DNA of 64,000 nucleotides from DAOUBP01 sp964474695 (GCA_964474695.1 CAYYTK010000002.1:241853-305852); one strand, 5' to 3'. Positions 15,871-24,916 are shown, numbered from the stretch's first letter. Notes: generated from the letters alone by a model not told the origin. Program-made: numbers and translations.

Positions 15871-16920
15871 CTACCACTTGGCGTGATGCTCTTCGGCAAA
15901 GCCAACCAGGCCATCGATAGCGATCGGCTCGCCATCATCGGCCCGCACCGTGCCGCGGTAGCGGCCAAACATCTGGTGCACCTCGCTGGTGATCACCAGC
16001 AGGTTGGTGGCGGCCACGCGCTCCAGGAACGGCGCAAACGTCAGGTCCAACCGGCCATCGAGCGAGGTCATGCGCCAGGGCCGCTTGAAGTCCTCCGGAT
16101 CATAGGTGAAGTCCACCTGGCCCAGCTTGTGGACACGGCCATCCAGGATCAGGGTGTTTTCGGTGGCGGCCGATGTGTCGCCGAAACCGAAGCCCAGGTT
16201 CAAGCCGACCGTCCGCCGGTCGGGCAGGAAACCTGACGCGCTGGCCCACACCCAAAACGACCGGTACTCCCACACTCCCCGGCCCCAATCCAGGTTGCCC
16301 AGGCAAGTCTCCGGCGTAATGACGGTGTGCTGATCGCCGATCTGCAGCCAGCCTTCGGCCGGCAGGCAGTTCATCTTGCGATTGTAATAGAACCGGCTGC
16401 CGCGGATCGGGATGACGACCACCGTGGATTCATGGGCCGGCGCCGCGCGCAGCGCGATCTCGGCGGAGAGCGACTTCCCGTCGAAGCCCGGCCAGACTAC
16501 CGACACGCGGCGCGTTTCGGGCAGGACCTGGAAGTGCAAGCGGTCCTTGCCGTTGTCAAAGTGGGATTCACCCTCGGTGCTGTTGCGCGGCAGAGAGATC
16601 GCGTCGCCCGGCGGGAGGGTCAGCGTCTCCTCGTGGTGTTTGCCGGTGACGAAATCCACCACGTACACGAACGCCTGGCCCGCGTAGCCCAGATCAGCCA
16701 AAGTGGCCGAGAAGAAAAGGTCGGGGGTCGTAACGCCGTAGTAGTCCCAACGCTTGACGCGAAACCGCTGCAATGGGCTGAAGAGGCGCGGATAAAAGCG
16801 CACCGCCTCCAGGTTGCAGTCCAGCAGCGGCGCGCGCGCCCAACCGACCTGGGTCAATCGCCCGCCGGCATCAAGCAAAGGCGACTGTGTAACTATCTCG
16901 CGTTGTGCGGTTTCGGACAT
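15871..16920 (-). CDS. DUF2804 family protein
   Basis: 349 residues. Matches my memory of DUF2804: the central 'NLDWGRGVWEYRSFWVWASASGF' and 'RRTVGLNLGFGFGDTSAATENT' blocks are the most conserved part of that family, and the N-terminal 'FRVKRWDYYGVTTPDLFFSATLADLGY' also fits. The function is unknown; the fold is predicted mostly beta-strand. It is cytosolic as far as the sequence shows (no signal or membrane segment). It lies 17 bases after the HIT/GalT-like gene, so it probably belongs to the alpha-mannosidase operon and hints at a carbohydrate role. Confidence 0.85.
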   Translation of the reverse strand: MSETAQREIVTQSPLLDAGGRLTQVGWARAPLLDCNLEAVRFYPRLFSPLQRFRVKRWDYYGVTTPDLFFSATLADLGYAGQAFVYVVDFVTGKHHEETLTLPPGDAISLPRNSTEGESHFDNGKDRLHFQVLPETRRVSVVWPGFDGKSLSAEIALRAAPAHESTVVVIPIRGSRFYYNRKMNCLPAEGWLQIGDQHTVITPETCLGNLDWGRGVWEYRSFWVWASASGFLPDRRTVGLNLGFGFGDTSAATENTLILDGRVHKLGQVDFTYDPEDFKRPWRMTSLDGRLDLTFAPFLERVAATNLLVITSEVHQMFGRYRGTVRADDGEPIAIDGLVGFAEEHHAKW

Positions 16921-16937
16921 CTTTGCCCTCTCCTGCT

Positions 16938-18083
16938 TCAGGCGTTCCCGAAGGATCCTTTCAGCGCCTCCGCCACGAAGAACGGATCTGTGCCGATCAC
17001 GCTGGCCGCATAGAGCTCCATCGCGCCGATGTCGCCGGTGCGATTCATCGGATCGCCGCGGTCGACGATGCGCGCGACGACGGGGAAGCCGCTCCAGTCC
17101 TCAGGGGTCGCCGCGATGGGCGGCATCTGGATGGCGACGTTGAAGCTCTTAACCCCCTGCTGCTTGATGAAAGTGTCCAGCACGATGAAAATCGCCTCTT
17201 TGAGGTCGTCGTTAAGGCTGGGTGCGGTGAGCAGGGTCTCGCGCTCCTTGACGGGTGTTAGGGAGACAGCCACGTCCACGCTGCGCCACTGAAAGCCCAG
17301 CCCCAAGGTGCGGTGCACGGCATTGAAATCGGCGAAGTAGTTGGCGTCGTACTGGCTGTGATACGCCGCCGCAGACCGCCGCAGGAACTCGACTTTAGGA
17401 TAGTGCATGTCCCGGGTGAGGGTCATCTGCGTGTGTCCATGCACCAGCGAAGCCGCAGCTTTCCACAGGCAGTTCCACATGAAGAAGAAGTATTTGGCCT
17501 CGGGATCGGCTGCGTGCGCCTTCTGGCCCCAGGCCCAGGCCGTATCGATATAGTCTTTCACCTTCTCGCCGGTCAGGGCCAACGGATCATGCTCATCGAA
17601 GATCACGATGCCGTGGTGGCCGTCGTACTTGGCGACGTTGCTGGCGGTGATGGCATGGGCGCCTTGCGCCCGCCCGAAGGTGTCTTCGGGGGTTCCGTCC
17701 AGGGGCCGGCAGAACGGGCCATTCCGGGTTTCCTCGATGACCTTGGTCAAGTCGGCTGAGCTGCGGATTTCCAGGGGGCGGCGGGCGCGCAGTTCGTTGT
17801 AGAGCGCACCCTCCCAGGTGACAAGATTGGTCACCTTGACGATCCGCTGGATTGAAACGGCTTCGACTGAACCGAAATAGCCCCGGATCCAGTCATACAT
17901 AGCCGGCGGCGGAGTGAGAGCGCCGGGCACCTCGCTGATGCGGAAAATGCGCTCAAAGCGCTCGCGGTCGGCATCCGGCATGCTCCGCACCATCTCGGCC
18001 AGATTCAGGATTTGGGGCGGAACTTCGTGCGCCGGTTGCTCAGGCGCTTCCCGCCGCTTCTCGATCCCTGTTGAAGTCAACAT
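16938..18083 (-). CDS. HIT-superfamily, galactose-1-phosphate uridylyltransferase-like protein
   Basis: 381 residues. The key evidence is 'SLVHGHTQMTL' near residue 234, resembling the His-x-His-x-Gln nucleotidyl site of GalT/HIT proteins, preceded by 'KYFFFMWNCLWKAAA'. 'HHGIVIFDEHDPLALTGEKV' resembles the sugar-phosphate side of GalT. Overall similarity is distant, so the substrate (a hexose-1-phosphate or a dinucleotide) is open. A good ribosome binding site (GGAG, 7 bases) fixes the ATG. A TATAAT at 18112-18117 on the minus strand, inside the end of the upstream mannosidase gene, may give it an internal promoter. Only 4 bases separate it from that gene. Confidence 0.6.
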   Translation of the reverse strand: MLTSTGIEKRREAPEQPAHEVPPQILNLAEMVRSMPDADRERFERIFRISEVPGALTPPPAMYDWIRGYFGSVEAVSIQRIVKVTNLVTWEGALYNELRARRPLEIRSSADLTKVIEETRNGPFCRPLDGTPEDTFGRAQGAHAITASNVAKYDGHHGIVIFDEHDPLALTGEKVKDYIDTAWAWGQKAHAADPEAKYFFFMWNCLWKAAASLVHGHTQMTLTRDMHYPKVEFLRRSAAAYHSQYDANYFADFNAVHRTLGLGFQWRSVDVAVSLTPVKERETLLTAPSLNDDLKEAIFIVLDTFIKQQGVKSFNVAIQMPPIAATPEDWSGFPVVARIVDRGDPMNRTGDIGAMELYAASVIGTDPFFVAEALKGSFGNA

Positions 18084-18087
18084 GCAT

Positions 18088-21000
18088 TTACTCCTGCGCC
18101 CTACGCGCTCTGTGCATTATACTCAGTTTCAGCGTAACGATCTCAAACGGCCGCAACTCCAACGAAGCGCCGCCGGCCTGCCAAAGCACAGGCGTCTCCT
18201 CTTCTTCCAGCAGGTTGCAGACCGCCGCGGCGTACACCGGCAGCGAGCTGGCCAGGCGGGTGCGCGTGTGCGTGCCGCGGGCCTCATACAACCTGATGAT
18301 CAACGCGTCCGAATCCTCGGCCTGCTTCACCCAGTCGATCACGGCCGCGGGTGTGTCTGTGCTGAAGAACGATACTTCGCCCGGGGCCGCGGTCGTCCGG
18401 CCGATCAGCAGCGGCACATTGAACCGATATGCCTCGGCCACGACATCCGCTTGCTGCGGCGCACCGGGATGCGGCAGCAGCGCGTACCGGAACGCGTGAT
18501 GTCCCATATCGGCGCCCGGGTCCGGCAATTTGGGGGAGCGCAGCAGCGAGAGGCGCATGACGGAACCGTGCACGGCATAGCCGTACTTGCTGTCGTTCAG
18601 CAGCGCCACGCCGAAATCCGGCTCGGACAAATCGGCCCAACGCTGCGCGGGCGTCTCGAACCGGGCCAGGTCCCAACTGGTGTTGAAGTGTGTGGGCCGC
18701 TGGACATGGCCGTACTGGGTTTCGTAGGTTGCCGAGGCGGCGCGCAATGCCAGCGGGAACTCCACTTTCAGGAATCTGTGGCTCTCGTGCCACTCGACCT
18801 CGGTCGCGAAATCCAGCCTGGGCGAGACCGCAGTCAACGAGACCGTCTGCAGCAGGGTGCTGGCGGGGCTAAGTCGATAAGCGAACTCGACCGCAACGCG
18901 CAGCGGACCCGCCTCCACCACCCGCGCCGCCAGCGCGGGGCCCACGTCGCTGCGCTTCTCCAGGTGGAAGGCGTCCACATCCCACGCGTCCCAATTGGCG
19001 GGGTTGTCGTCAAACAGCACGAAGCGATTGCCTGACCCGCCGGACATGATGCATTCACGTTCGGCGCGTTTGTCGAACAGGCCGATCAGTCCGCCACCCC
19101 GGTTGAAGGTCGCGCGCACCAGGTCGTTCTCCAGCACGAAGCCTGTTTCCGCCTCAAGCAGGGTTGCTTGCGGCCCCGAAGCGGGCTGCGCGAAGACAGC
19201 ATACCCCATGGGCGGCGCGCTGACGACGCCCAGCGGCCGTCCATCGGCGCCGATCTGGCGAGCCGGGGCGCCCACAGGCAGCTCGATCACCTCGGTCCGC
19301 GCTGCGCCCAACGTGTTGACGGCATATAGTAGGGGCGAGGCACTCCCCGGCGAGCCTGCCTCACCCACGCGCATTTCATCAGAAGGGAGGCTCTGGTCTG
19401 AGCGGGATGTCGAACGGAGTGCCTCGCCCCTACCACCCGGCGAGCCTGCCTCACCCACGCGCATTTCATCAGAAGGGAGGCTCTGGTCAGAGCGGGATGT
19501 CGGACGGAGTGCCTCGCCCCCGCCCACCAACGCGCTCACCGCCTGTTCACGCAACATCGCGCCGTTCGCCAACACCTCAGCATATTGCACAGCCGAATCT
19601 TCGTAGACCTCGGCGATGGACGAACCGGGAATGATGTCGTGGAACTGGTTCAGCAGCACCAGCTTCCACAGGCGCTCCAGTTCCTCGGCGGGATAGGGGA
19701 TGCCGGCGGTCCGGCTGGCGATGGCTGAAAGGAATTCGGCATCGCGCAGCAGCAGCTCGCTGCGCCGGTTGTCGCGTTTGTTGCGCGCCTGGGTCGTGTA
19801 GGTGCCGCGATGCAGCTCCAGGTAAAGCTCGCCCGACCAGACCGTCGGCTCCTTGATATCGGCCTCAGCGCGGTCGAAGAACTCGCGCGGCGAGCGCATC
19901 TGCACGCGCGGCAGGCCATCCACATCCCACATGCGTTGGAGCTGCTCCAGCATCGCCAGGGTCGGCCCGCCGCCGCCGTCGCCGTAGCCGAAGAGCAGGT
20001 AGCTTTCGTTCGCCCGGTCGTGATCGCGGAAACTCGCGACGTTCTGGAGCACGTCCTTCACGGTCCCGCGCGCGTTGTAATCGTCCAACGGGGGGAAATG
20101 CGTCAGAACCCGGCTCCCGTCCAGCCCCTCCCACAGGAAAGTGTTAGCCGGCAGCTTGTTGAACTGGTTCCACGAGAGCTTGATGGTGAGGAAGCGCCGG
20201 ATGCCGGCCAACCGCATGATCTGCGGAAGCTGCGCCGCGTAGCCGAACACGTCGGGCAGCCACAGCTCGCTGCACGTAAGGCCAAACTCCTGCTTGAAGA
20301 AGCGCTGCCCATACAGGAACTGCCGGGCCAACGACTCGCCCGTCGGGATGTTGCAGTCCATCTCGACCCAAGCGCCGCCTGCGGGGATGAAGCGCCCCTC
20401 GGCGACGCGCGCCCTGATCTGCTCGTACAGCCCCGGCGTTTGATCCTTGATCCACGCATACTGCTGCGCCTGGGAACATGCGAAGCGATAATCAGGGTAG
20501 TCTGCCATGTAGCGCACCGCAGTGGTGAAGGTGCGGATGCACTTGCGCCGCGTCTCGGCCAACGGCCACAGCCAGGCCGTGTCGATATGCGCATGACCCA
20601 CGGCCGACAGGTTGTGCTGGCCGTCACCGTTGCGCGCGGCGAAGAAACGCGCGGCGATCTCCCGCGCCGCGGGCCACGTCGCTGCGTCAGTGGGATCGAT
20701 CGCATTGACCATGGCGTTGGCTGCCCAAAGCGCCTGGCCCCCGCGCGGGGTGTTGGCCGGCAGCTCGCACGCCATGTCCGCGATCACCCGGTAATCCCAC
20801 AGCAGATCCCAGGCCGCGCGGTTGAAAACGGCGATTTCAGCCTGGCGCAGCAGGCCCAGATAGGTGGGCCCGGCAAGCTCGCTCGCCATGCCGAAGAGCC
20901 CGTTGCAGGCGACCTCGACATACAGCACGATCTGCTCGCCGCCCGCCGCCTCCCGCGTCAAGCAATACTCCCCGCGCGGCGGACGCGCCGGTTCATCGTT

Positions 21001-21366
21001 CCAGCCGCTGCCCGAGCCGGTCAGGCCTTGCAGCGGCTCGCCAGCCCGGTCCGCATCTGAGGATGCCGACTCCGCCCAAATGCACGCCTCGGAGGTGGAG
21101 TCCCACAGCAAGTGCACCTCGCGGCCGGCCCAGGCGGCCGGGATAGCGATCTCGACGCGACACCAATGGGTGGACCACGGTGGGCCGAAGCGCTCACCGA
21201 CCTGGATGGGGCGGTACGCGCCACGCATCGCATCGGCATAGCGGATGCGGTCCGGCGCAGCATAGGCCGCCAACGCCACCGGCGAACGTTCGTCGTAGAG
21301 GATGCCTTGCAGCGTTGCCGCGAATGCGCGCAGCCGCTGCCGGGTGAGTTCGGTATGTCTTTGCAT
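18088..21366 (-). CDS. Alpha-mannosidase, glycoside hydrolase family 38
   Basis: 1092 residues. GH38 enzymes release alpha-linked mannose. The catalytic barrel begins near 255 with 'LSAVGHAHIDTAWLWPLAETRRK' (zinc His and Asp); 'VEMDCNIPTGESLARQFLYGQRFFKQEFG' follows, then 'LWLPDVFGYAAQLPQIM', whose Asp in 'WLPDVFGY' is the nucleophile position. 'FHDIIPGSSIAEVYED' and the C-terminal beta-domain are also present. No signal peptide, so it is probably cytosolic. Unusual: residues about 616-679 contain a 30-residue block repeated twice (90-base DNA direct repeat with terminal inverted repeats), absent from normal family members. It heads a likely operon with the GalT-like and DUF2804 genes. Confidence 0.93.
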   Translation of the reverse strand: MQRHTELTRQRLRAFAATLQGILYDERSPVALAAYAAPDRIRYADAMRGAYRPIQVGERFGPPWSTHWCRVEIAIPAAWAGREVHLLWDSTSEACIWAESASSDADRAGEPLQGLTGSGSGWNDEPARPPRGEYCLTREAAGGEQIVLYVEVACNGLFGMASELAGPTYLGLLRQAEIAVFNRAAWDLLWDYRVIADMACELPANTPRGGQALWAANAMVNAIDPTDAATWPAAREIAARFFAARNGDGQHNLSAVGHAHIDTAWLWPLAETRRKCIRTFTTAVRYMADYPDYRFACSQAQQYAWIKDQTPGLYEQIRARVAEGRFIPAGGAWVEMDCNIPTGESLARQFLYGQRFFKQEFGLTCSELWLPDVFGYAAQLPQIMRLAGIRRFLTIKLSWNQFNKLPANTFLWEGLDGSRVLTHFPPLDDYNARGTVKDVLQNVASFRDHDRANESYLLFGYGDGGGGPTLAMLEQLQRMWDVDGLPRVQMRSPREFFDRAEADIKEPTVWSGELYLELHRGTYTTQARNKRDNRRSELLLRDAEFLSAIASRTAGIPYPAEELERLWKLVLLNQFHDIIPGSSIAEVYEDSAVQYAEVLANGAMLREQAVSALVGGGEALRPTSRSDQSLPSDEMRVGEAGSPGGRGEALRSTSRSDQSLPSDEMRVGEAGSPGSASPLLYAVNTLGAARTEVIELPVGAPARQIGADGRPLGVVSAPPMGYAVFAQPASGPQATLLEAETGFVLENDLVRATFNRGGGLIGLFDKRAERECIMSGGSGNRFVLFDDNPANWDAWDVDAFHLEKRSDVGPALAARVVEAGPLRVAVEFAYRLSPASTLLQTVSLTAVSPRLDFATEVEWHESHRFLKVEFPLALRAASATYETQYGHVQRPTHFNTSWDLARFETPAQRWADLSEPDFGVALLNDSKYGYAVHGSVMRLSLLRSPKLPDPGADMGHHAFRYALLPHPGAPQQADVVAEAYRFNVPLLIGRTTAAPGEVSFFSTDTPAAVIDWVKQAEDSDALIIRLYEARGTHTRTRLASSLPVYAAAVCNLLEEEETPVLWQAGGASLELRPFEIVTLKLSIMHRARRAQE
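18112..18117 (-). promoter_or_regulatory. Possible internal -10 box before the GalT-like gene
   Basis: Perfect TATAAT on the minus strand, about 30 bases before the ATG. The -35 is poor (TTGAGA at a 19-base distance), so activity is uncertain. Confidence 0.35.
19329..19520. repeat. 90-base direct repeat with terminal inverted repeats inside the mannosidase gene
   Basis: GTAGGGGCGAGGCACTCC at 19329-19346 is the exact reverse complement of 19417-19434. An about 84-base unit starting at 19347 is repeated at 19437 with a 90-base period and only two base differences. 90 is divisible by three, so the frame is kept. Confidence 0.9.
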
Positions 21367-21555
21367 GGAGACACCTCCTGGGGCCGCACCTCCGGCAAGG
21401 CCGGGGGTCGCACCTCCGGCCTTGCCGGAGGCCGCATCCTTCGACTGCGCCGGGGCATCCTGAGCGAAGCACGGCAGTGCGCAGTCGAAGGACCCCGGCT
21501 CCGCTCAGGATGCTTGTTGATGCATCGGACAAGGTCTCGGCACGCCCTCGGATCT
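21367..21555. repeat. Composite palindromic repeats between YbaK-like gene and mannosidase
   Basis: No gene. Contains CCTCCGGC-CTT-GCCGGAGG (21413-21431) and a 14-base inverted repeat, TCCTTCGACTGCGC (21437-21450) against its complement at 21479-21492, interleaved with a second pair GCATCCTGAGCG / CGCTCAGGATGC. Related CATCCTGAGCG and GTCGAAGG fragments recur at 47330-47395 and 57690-57750. Confidence 0.75.
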
Positions 21556-22029
21556 TTACAGGTCAATCCACTCCGCGCCGGTTGCGCGCGCCAGCTCGGC
21601 CGGGGAGATGCGCAGCAGCGTGTGATCGTCTCCTCCGCCGCCATAGATCGCGTCCCAGGCCAACACGCCCCTGTCCAGGAGCGTAGGCAGCGGCGCGGCG
21701 TGACCGAAGGGCGGGACCCCACCGGCCGGATAACCGGTCAACTGCAGCACGGTCTCAGCGTCGGCCAGCTTGACCTGCTTCTTTCCCACGCCGTAGCGAT
21801 CTGCCAAGGGCCGACGATCGACGACGGTGTCCCCGCTGGCGATGACAAGCACGGCCTGCTCCCTGATCAGGAACAGCAGCGACTTAATGATCTGCCCGGT
21901 CGTGACGCCCAGTGCGGCGGCCGCAGCCGGCACGGTGGGCGTCTCGGCGGCCATCGGCACGATCTCGGCCGCGATGCCCTGCTCTGCGATGAAACGGCCG
22001 AGGTCGGCCGGAGTGAGCGTTCTTTTCAT
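21556..22029 (-). CDS. YbaK/ProX-type aminoacyl-tRNA deacylase domain protein
   Basis: 157 residues from the ATG at 22029; the frame is open further upstream but those residues look random. YbaK/EbsC proteins hydrolyse mischarged tRNAs. Family features: 'TPTVPAAAAALGVTTGQIIKSLLFLI' (substrate-pocket Lys), 'VLVIASGDTVVDRRPLA', 'VKLADAETVLQLTGYPAGGVPPFG' (the Gly-rich loop) and 'LLDRGVLAWDAIYGGGGDDHTLLRISPAEL'. Whether it edits Cys-tRNA(Pro) or another pair cannot be told. No clear Shine-Dalgarno. Confidence 0.88.
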   Translation of the reverse strand: MKRTLTPADLGRFIAEQGIAAEIVPMAAETPTVPAAAAALGVTTGQIIKSLLFLIREQAVLVIASGDTVVDRRPLADRYGVGKKQVKLADAETVLQLTGYPAGGVPPFGHAAPLPTLLDRGVLAWDAIYGGGGDDHTLLRISPAELARATGAEWIDL

Positions 22030-22108
22030 AGCGAGAGTCTTGCTTATAGATTGCAGGATGCTCTGTTGAAACGGTAAATCAGGACAATGAGGCAAATCTG
22101 CGTCCCCT

Positions 22109-22957
22109 CTATCGCTTGACGAACGTCCCTTCCTGCAGATCGCGCAGCGCCTGGCGGATCTCCTCCCGCGTGTTCATCACGAACGGGCCGTAGCGGACGA
22201 TGGGCTCGTTGGCGGGTTGGCCCGACATCAGCAGGAAACGGACCGGCGCCTCCGCAGCCCGCACCTCGACCGCGTCGCCGTCGTCGAATAACAGGAGCTT
22301 CGGCCCGCGCACGACCCGGTCCCCGAACGCGCCTTCGCCTTCGAAGACATACGCCAGCGCCGTGTGGCCGCGCGTGACGGGGAAGGTGAAGCTGGCATGT
22401 GCCGGCGCCGAAACGTCCAGGTAGATCGGAGCTGCCGCGATCTCGGTCACCGGGCCGGTCACGCCGTCGACAGCACCGGCGATGATGCGAATCACGACGC
22501 CGTCCGGCCGCGTGATCTGTGGAATGGTCTCGGCCGCGATCTCCTGGTAGCGCGGTTGGGACATCTTCAGCCGTGCCGGCAGATTGACCCAGAGCTGAAA
22601 ACCCTCCATCCGTCCGTCGGGCGCCTGCTGGGGCATTTCCTCGTGCATGATGCCGCCCCCGGCAGTCATCCATTGCACATCGCCGGCCTCGATCACGCCG
22701 GCATTGCCCAGGCTGTCCCGGTGCGCCACCGCGCCGACCAGCATATAGGTGACCGTCTCGATGCCGCGATGCGGGTGCACGGGGAAGCCGGCCATGTAAT
22801 CCGCGGGATCGTCGGAGCCGAAGTGATCGAACAGCAGGAACGGGTCGGGGAAATCCAGGCTGCGGCCGGGGAAGCTGCGCTTCAACCGGACGCCCGCGCC
22901 TTCCATCACGGTCTGCGGTTCGATAATGCGTTCGACTTGTCTTATCTCTTGCGTCAT
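22109..22957 (-). CDS. Pirin family protein
   Basis: 282 residues, a bicupin. The iron-binding cluster of pirins lies in the first cupin: 'FPVHPHRGIETVTYMLVGAVAHRDSLGN' gives the two His of HPHRG and a further His, and 'GGGIMHEEMPQ' the family's metal Glu region. The second cupin is shorter ('GHTALAYVFEGEGAFGD'). Bacterial pirins act as quercetinases or bind metabolic enzymes; the role here is unknown. A weak RBS precedes the ATG. Flanked by the YbaK-like gene and a 29-base dispersed repeat. Confidence 0.92.
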   Translation of the reverse strand: MTQEIRQVERIIEPQTVMEGAGVRLKRSFPGRSLDFPDPFLLFDHFGSDDPADYMAGFPVHPHRGIETVTYMLVGAVAHRDSLGNAGVIEAGDVQWMTAGGGIMHEEMPQQAPDGRMEGFQLWVNLPARLKMSQPRYQEIAAETIPQITRPDGVVIRIIAGAVDGVTGPVTEIAAAPIYLDVSAPAHASFTFPVTRGHTALAYVFEGEGAFGDRVVRGPKLLLFDDGDAVEVRAAEAPVRFLLMSGQPANEPIVRYGPFVMNTREEIRQALRDLQEGTFVKR

Positions 22958-22997
22958 GGTTTTGGTTTTCTCCTGAGAATGTGAACCCTAGTGTTCT

Positions 22998-23026
22998 CCG
23001 CGTTCATCCGCGCTCGTCCGCGTTCC
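22998..23026. repeat. 29-base dispersed repeat, intergenic copy
   Basis: Core CATCCGCGCTCGTCCGCG, same family as 4235-4263 and 28010-28039. Located between the pirin start and the phosphodiesterase stop. Confidence 0.8.
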
Positions 23027-23038
23027 ATTTTTCGGCAG

Positions 23039-24763
23039 TCACCTTGCCAGGCGTGCAGCGAGCGCTGAGAAACCGGTCAGAATCAGCCCGGCGGCGGCCA
23101 CGAACAACGTCTGGAGTACGGCCAGGAAGCCGAGAAAGAACGTGCCGAAGTCGGGCAGCGTCCACCCGACGACGGCGCCGTTGAGCACGTAGCTGACCAA
23201 CGCCGGCAGGCTTGTGATGGCCGCGGTGAACAGCACCCACATCAGGGCAAGCTGCGCGGCAGCGCGGGGGGATCGGCGATAGAGCCGCGTCCCGATGACG
23301 ACCACGGCCCACCCCGCCAGCATCGCCAGCGAGGCCGTGACTGCGGTGGAAAGGATCAGCTCATCGGCGCCCAACACGGAGCTGAGCGAGTAGGTGCGGC
23401 CCTGCACGACCGCGTAGCGCACGTTGAAGACCAACAAGTAGACGGCGGTTCCCAGTGCGACCCAACGTAGGGGCTGGGCTTGCCCCTGCCCGGGCCGGGC
23501 TTGCCCCTGCCCCGCCAGATGGCGGCCGCGCGCCCGATAGATGGCGGCAATGAGCAGGCCCAGCAACGCCACGGCCAGGGCGGCTCGCGGAAGCCGCTCC
23601 CTGTTCAGGCGCGCGCTCCGGGCGGCCGCCATGGCCGCCTGGTGGTCAGCCACGGGATCGGCGCCTGAGATCGCGGTGATGGGGCGATCGATCGCTTCGC
23701 CGTAGGCTGCGGCCAATTGCGCTTGCTGCGTTGCCGCCGCGCGGCCGATAGACGTCATCTGATCGTCCGTCAGCGCCAACATTTCCGTCAACACGCGGCC
23801 CTGGGCCGAGGCCGGGATATTTGCGCCCAGCAGCGCGGCCAACGTGGGGGCCACGTCGACCTGGTTCACATCACCGTAGCTGCCCGGCCGCACACCCGCG
23901 CCGACCAGCACGAATGGCTCCACCAACGTGATCGGATCCTGCCCGCCGTGGCCGCCGCGGTCGATCTGGCCGTGGTCGCTGACCACTAACAGCGTGTCCC
24001 GGCTGAAATCCAATGTTGCGGCGATCTCACGCAGGCGGTCATCGACGCGGCGCGCGGCCGCGTCCCAGCGCGGATCGAGCGGCCCGCCTTCGTGGTGTCC
24101 GGCATAATCCACCTGGTCGAGGTGGATCAGGACAAGCTGGTGGCGATCTTCTGCCAGCCACGGCAAGGCTGCATCCACCACGGCGCGGTCCGCGGCCGCG
24201 TCCTCGCCGGCCGTGTAGAAGGATGCCGCGACAGCTTCCTGAGGGATCAGCTTTTCGAACCAGTTGAAGCCGGAGACCGCGGTGCTCAGCCCGGCGCGGT
24301 GCGCGGCCGAGAAGAGGTTGTCTTGCGTCCAGGCGCTGTACTCCTCGTACGCCAGGTTCATCGCCGGCCCATCGCTGAGATCGGGCCACGCGCCGGTGAA
24401 CAGCACCGTATAGCTGGGCGCGGAGTAGGATGGGGGCCGGCTGTGGATGGTCGCCGACGCGGTCGGGCGCTCCGCGTCCGATGCGCCGCGCGCTCGCAGC
24501 TCGGCGAGGAACGGCATCACCTCCGGCTTGAGCGAGGTGTCCTCGCGCAGCGCGTCCACCAGCACGAAAACGACCCGGCTGCTCAGCGCCGTGGTGGCCG
24601 GTGCCGGCGATGGCCGCGCCGGCGCAGGCGGCTGATCAGCCAGCGGCGACCGGTAGGCGTACAGCGAGTCCATCTGCGCGGTAGCCCACAGATAGGCCAG
24701 CGCAGCGATCAGCAGGCAGGCCATCACGCCGGCGATGAGGACCAAGGCGGCTTTGCGCCTCAT
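23039..24763 (-). CDS. Membrane phosphodiesterase / alkaline-phosphatase superfamily protein (phosphoethanolamine-transferase-like)
   Basis: 574 residues. One N-terminal membrane helix (9-28), a type I phosphodiesterase/sulfatase-like domain (60-360) and about five C-terminal helices. Metal-site motifs: 'VVFVLVDALREDT' (first metal Asp), 'SYSAPSYTVLFTG' (nucleophile Ser/Thr), 'HLDQVDYAGHHEGG' and 'VVSDHGQIDRGGHGG'. The domain order and the last two motifs resemble GPI ethanolamine-phosphate transferase (PIG-O/MCD4), so it may modify a surface lipid or glycan. Between the catalytic part and the membrane part, residues 417-433 ('GQGQARPGQGQAQP') derive from a short GC repeat at 23466-23513. Confidence 0.8.
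   Translation of the reverse strand: MRRKAALVLIAGVMACLLIAALAYLWATAQMDSLYAYRSPLADQPPAPARPSPAPATTALSSRVVFVLVDALREDTSLKPEVMPFLAELRARGASDAERPTASATIHSRPPSYSAPSYTVLFTGAWPDLSDGPAMNLAYEEYSAWTQDNLFSAAHRAGLSTAVSGFNWFEKLIPQEAVAASFYTAGEDAAADRAVVDAALPWLAEDRHQLVLIHLDQVDYAGHHEGGPLDPRWDAAARRVDDRLREIAATLDFSRDTLLVVSDHGQIDRGGHGGQDPITLVEPFVLVGAGVRPGSYGDVNQVDVAPTLAALLGANIPASAQGRVLTEMLALTDDQMTSIGRAAATQQAQLAAAYGEAIDRPITAISGADPVADHQAAMAAARSARLNRERLPRAALAVALLGLLIAAIYRARGRHLAGQGQARPGQGQAQPLRWVALGTAVYLLVFNVRYAVVQGRTYSLSSVLGADELILSTAVTASLAMLAGWAVVVIGTRLYRRSPRAAAQLALMWVLFTAAITSLPALVSYVLNGAVVGWTLPDFGTFFLGFLAVLQTLFVAAAGLILTGFSALAARLAR
23466..23513. repeat. GC-rich tandem repeat inside the phosphodiesterase gene
   Basis: GGGCTTGCCCCTGCCC is repeated twice in tandem, preceded by GTAGGGGCTGGGCTTG; the start GTAGGGGC resembles the ends of the elements at 19329 and 25346. 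It is read as a Gly/Gln/Ala/Pro linker. Confidence 0.75.
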
Positions 24764-24843
24764 AGGAGCTTCTCCTTTCGAACCTGGAGCAGTAGTTTAC
24801 CCGACTTTGCAGCTATGACCAAACCATCGCCACGATGGTCCCT

Positions 24844-24872
24844 TTGCCGAATCACACACAGGATGTTACACT
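24844..24872 (+). promoter_or_regulatory. Promoter of threonine synthase
   Basis: TTGCCG, 17-base spacer, TACACT; a predicted start near 24879 gives a leader of about 38 bases before the ATG at 24917. It lies in the divergent spacer with the phosphodiesterase gene. Confidence 0.6.
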
Positions 24873-24916
24873 GCTCCCGCTCATCTCATCAACAAATCAT
24901 CAGAGGCGATCGCCCT

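Noticed and set aside
24092..24916. N-terminal extension of threonine synthase
   Set aside because: This open stretch runs antisense through the phosphodiesterase gene and the promoter; the zinc-ribbon start at 24917 fits the family.
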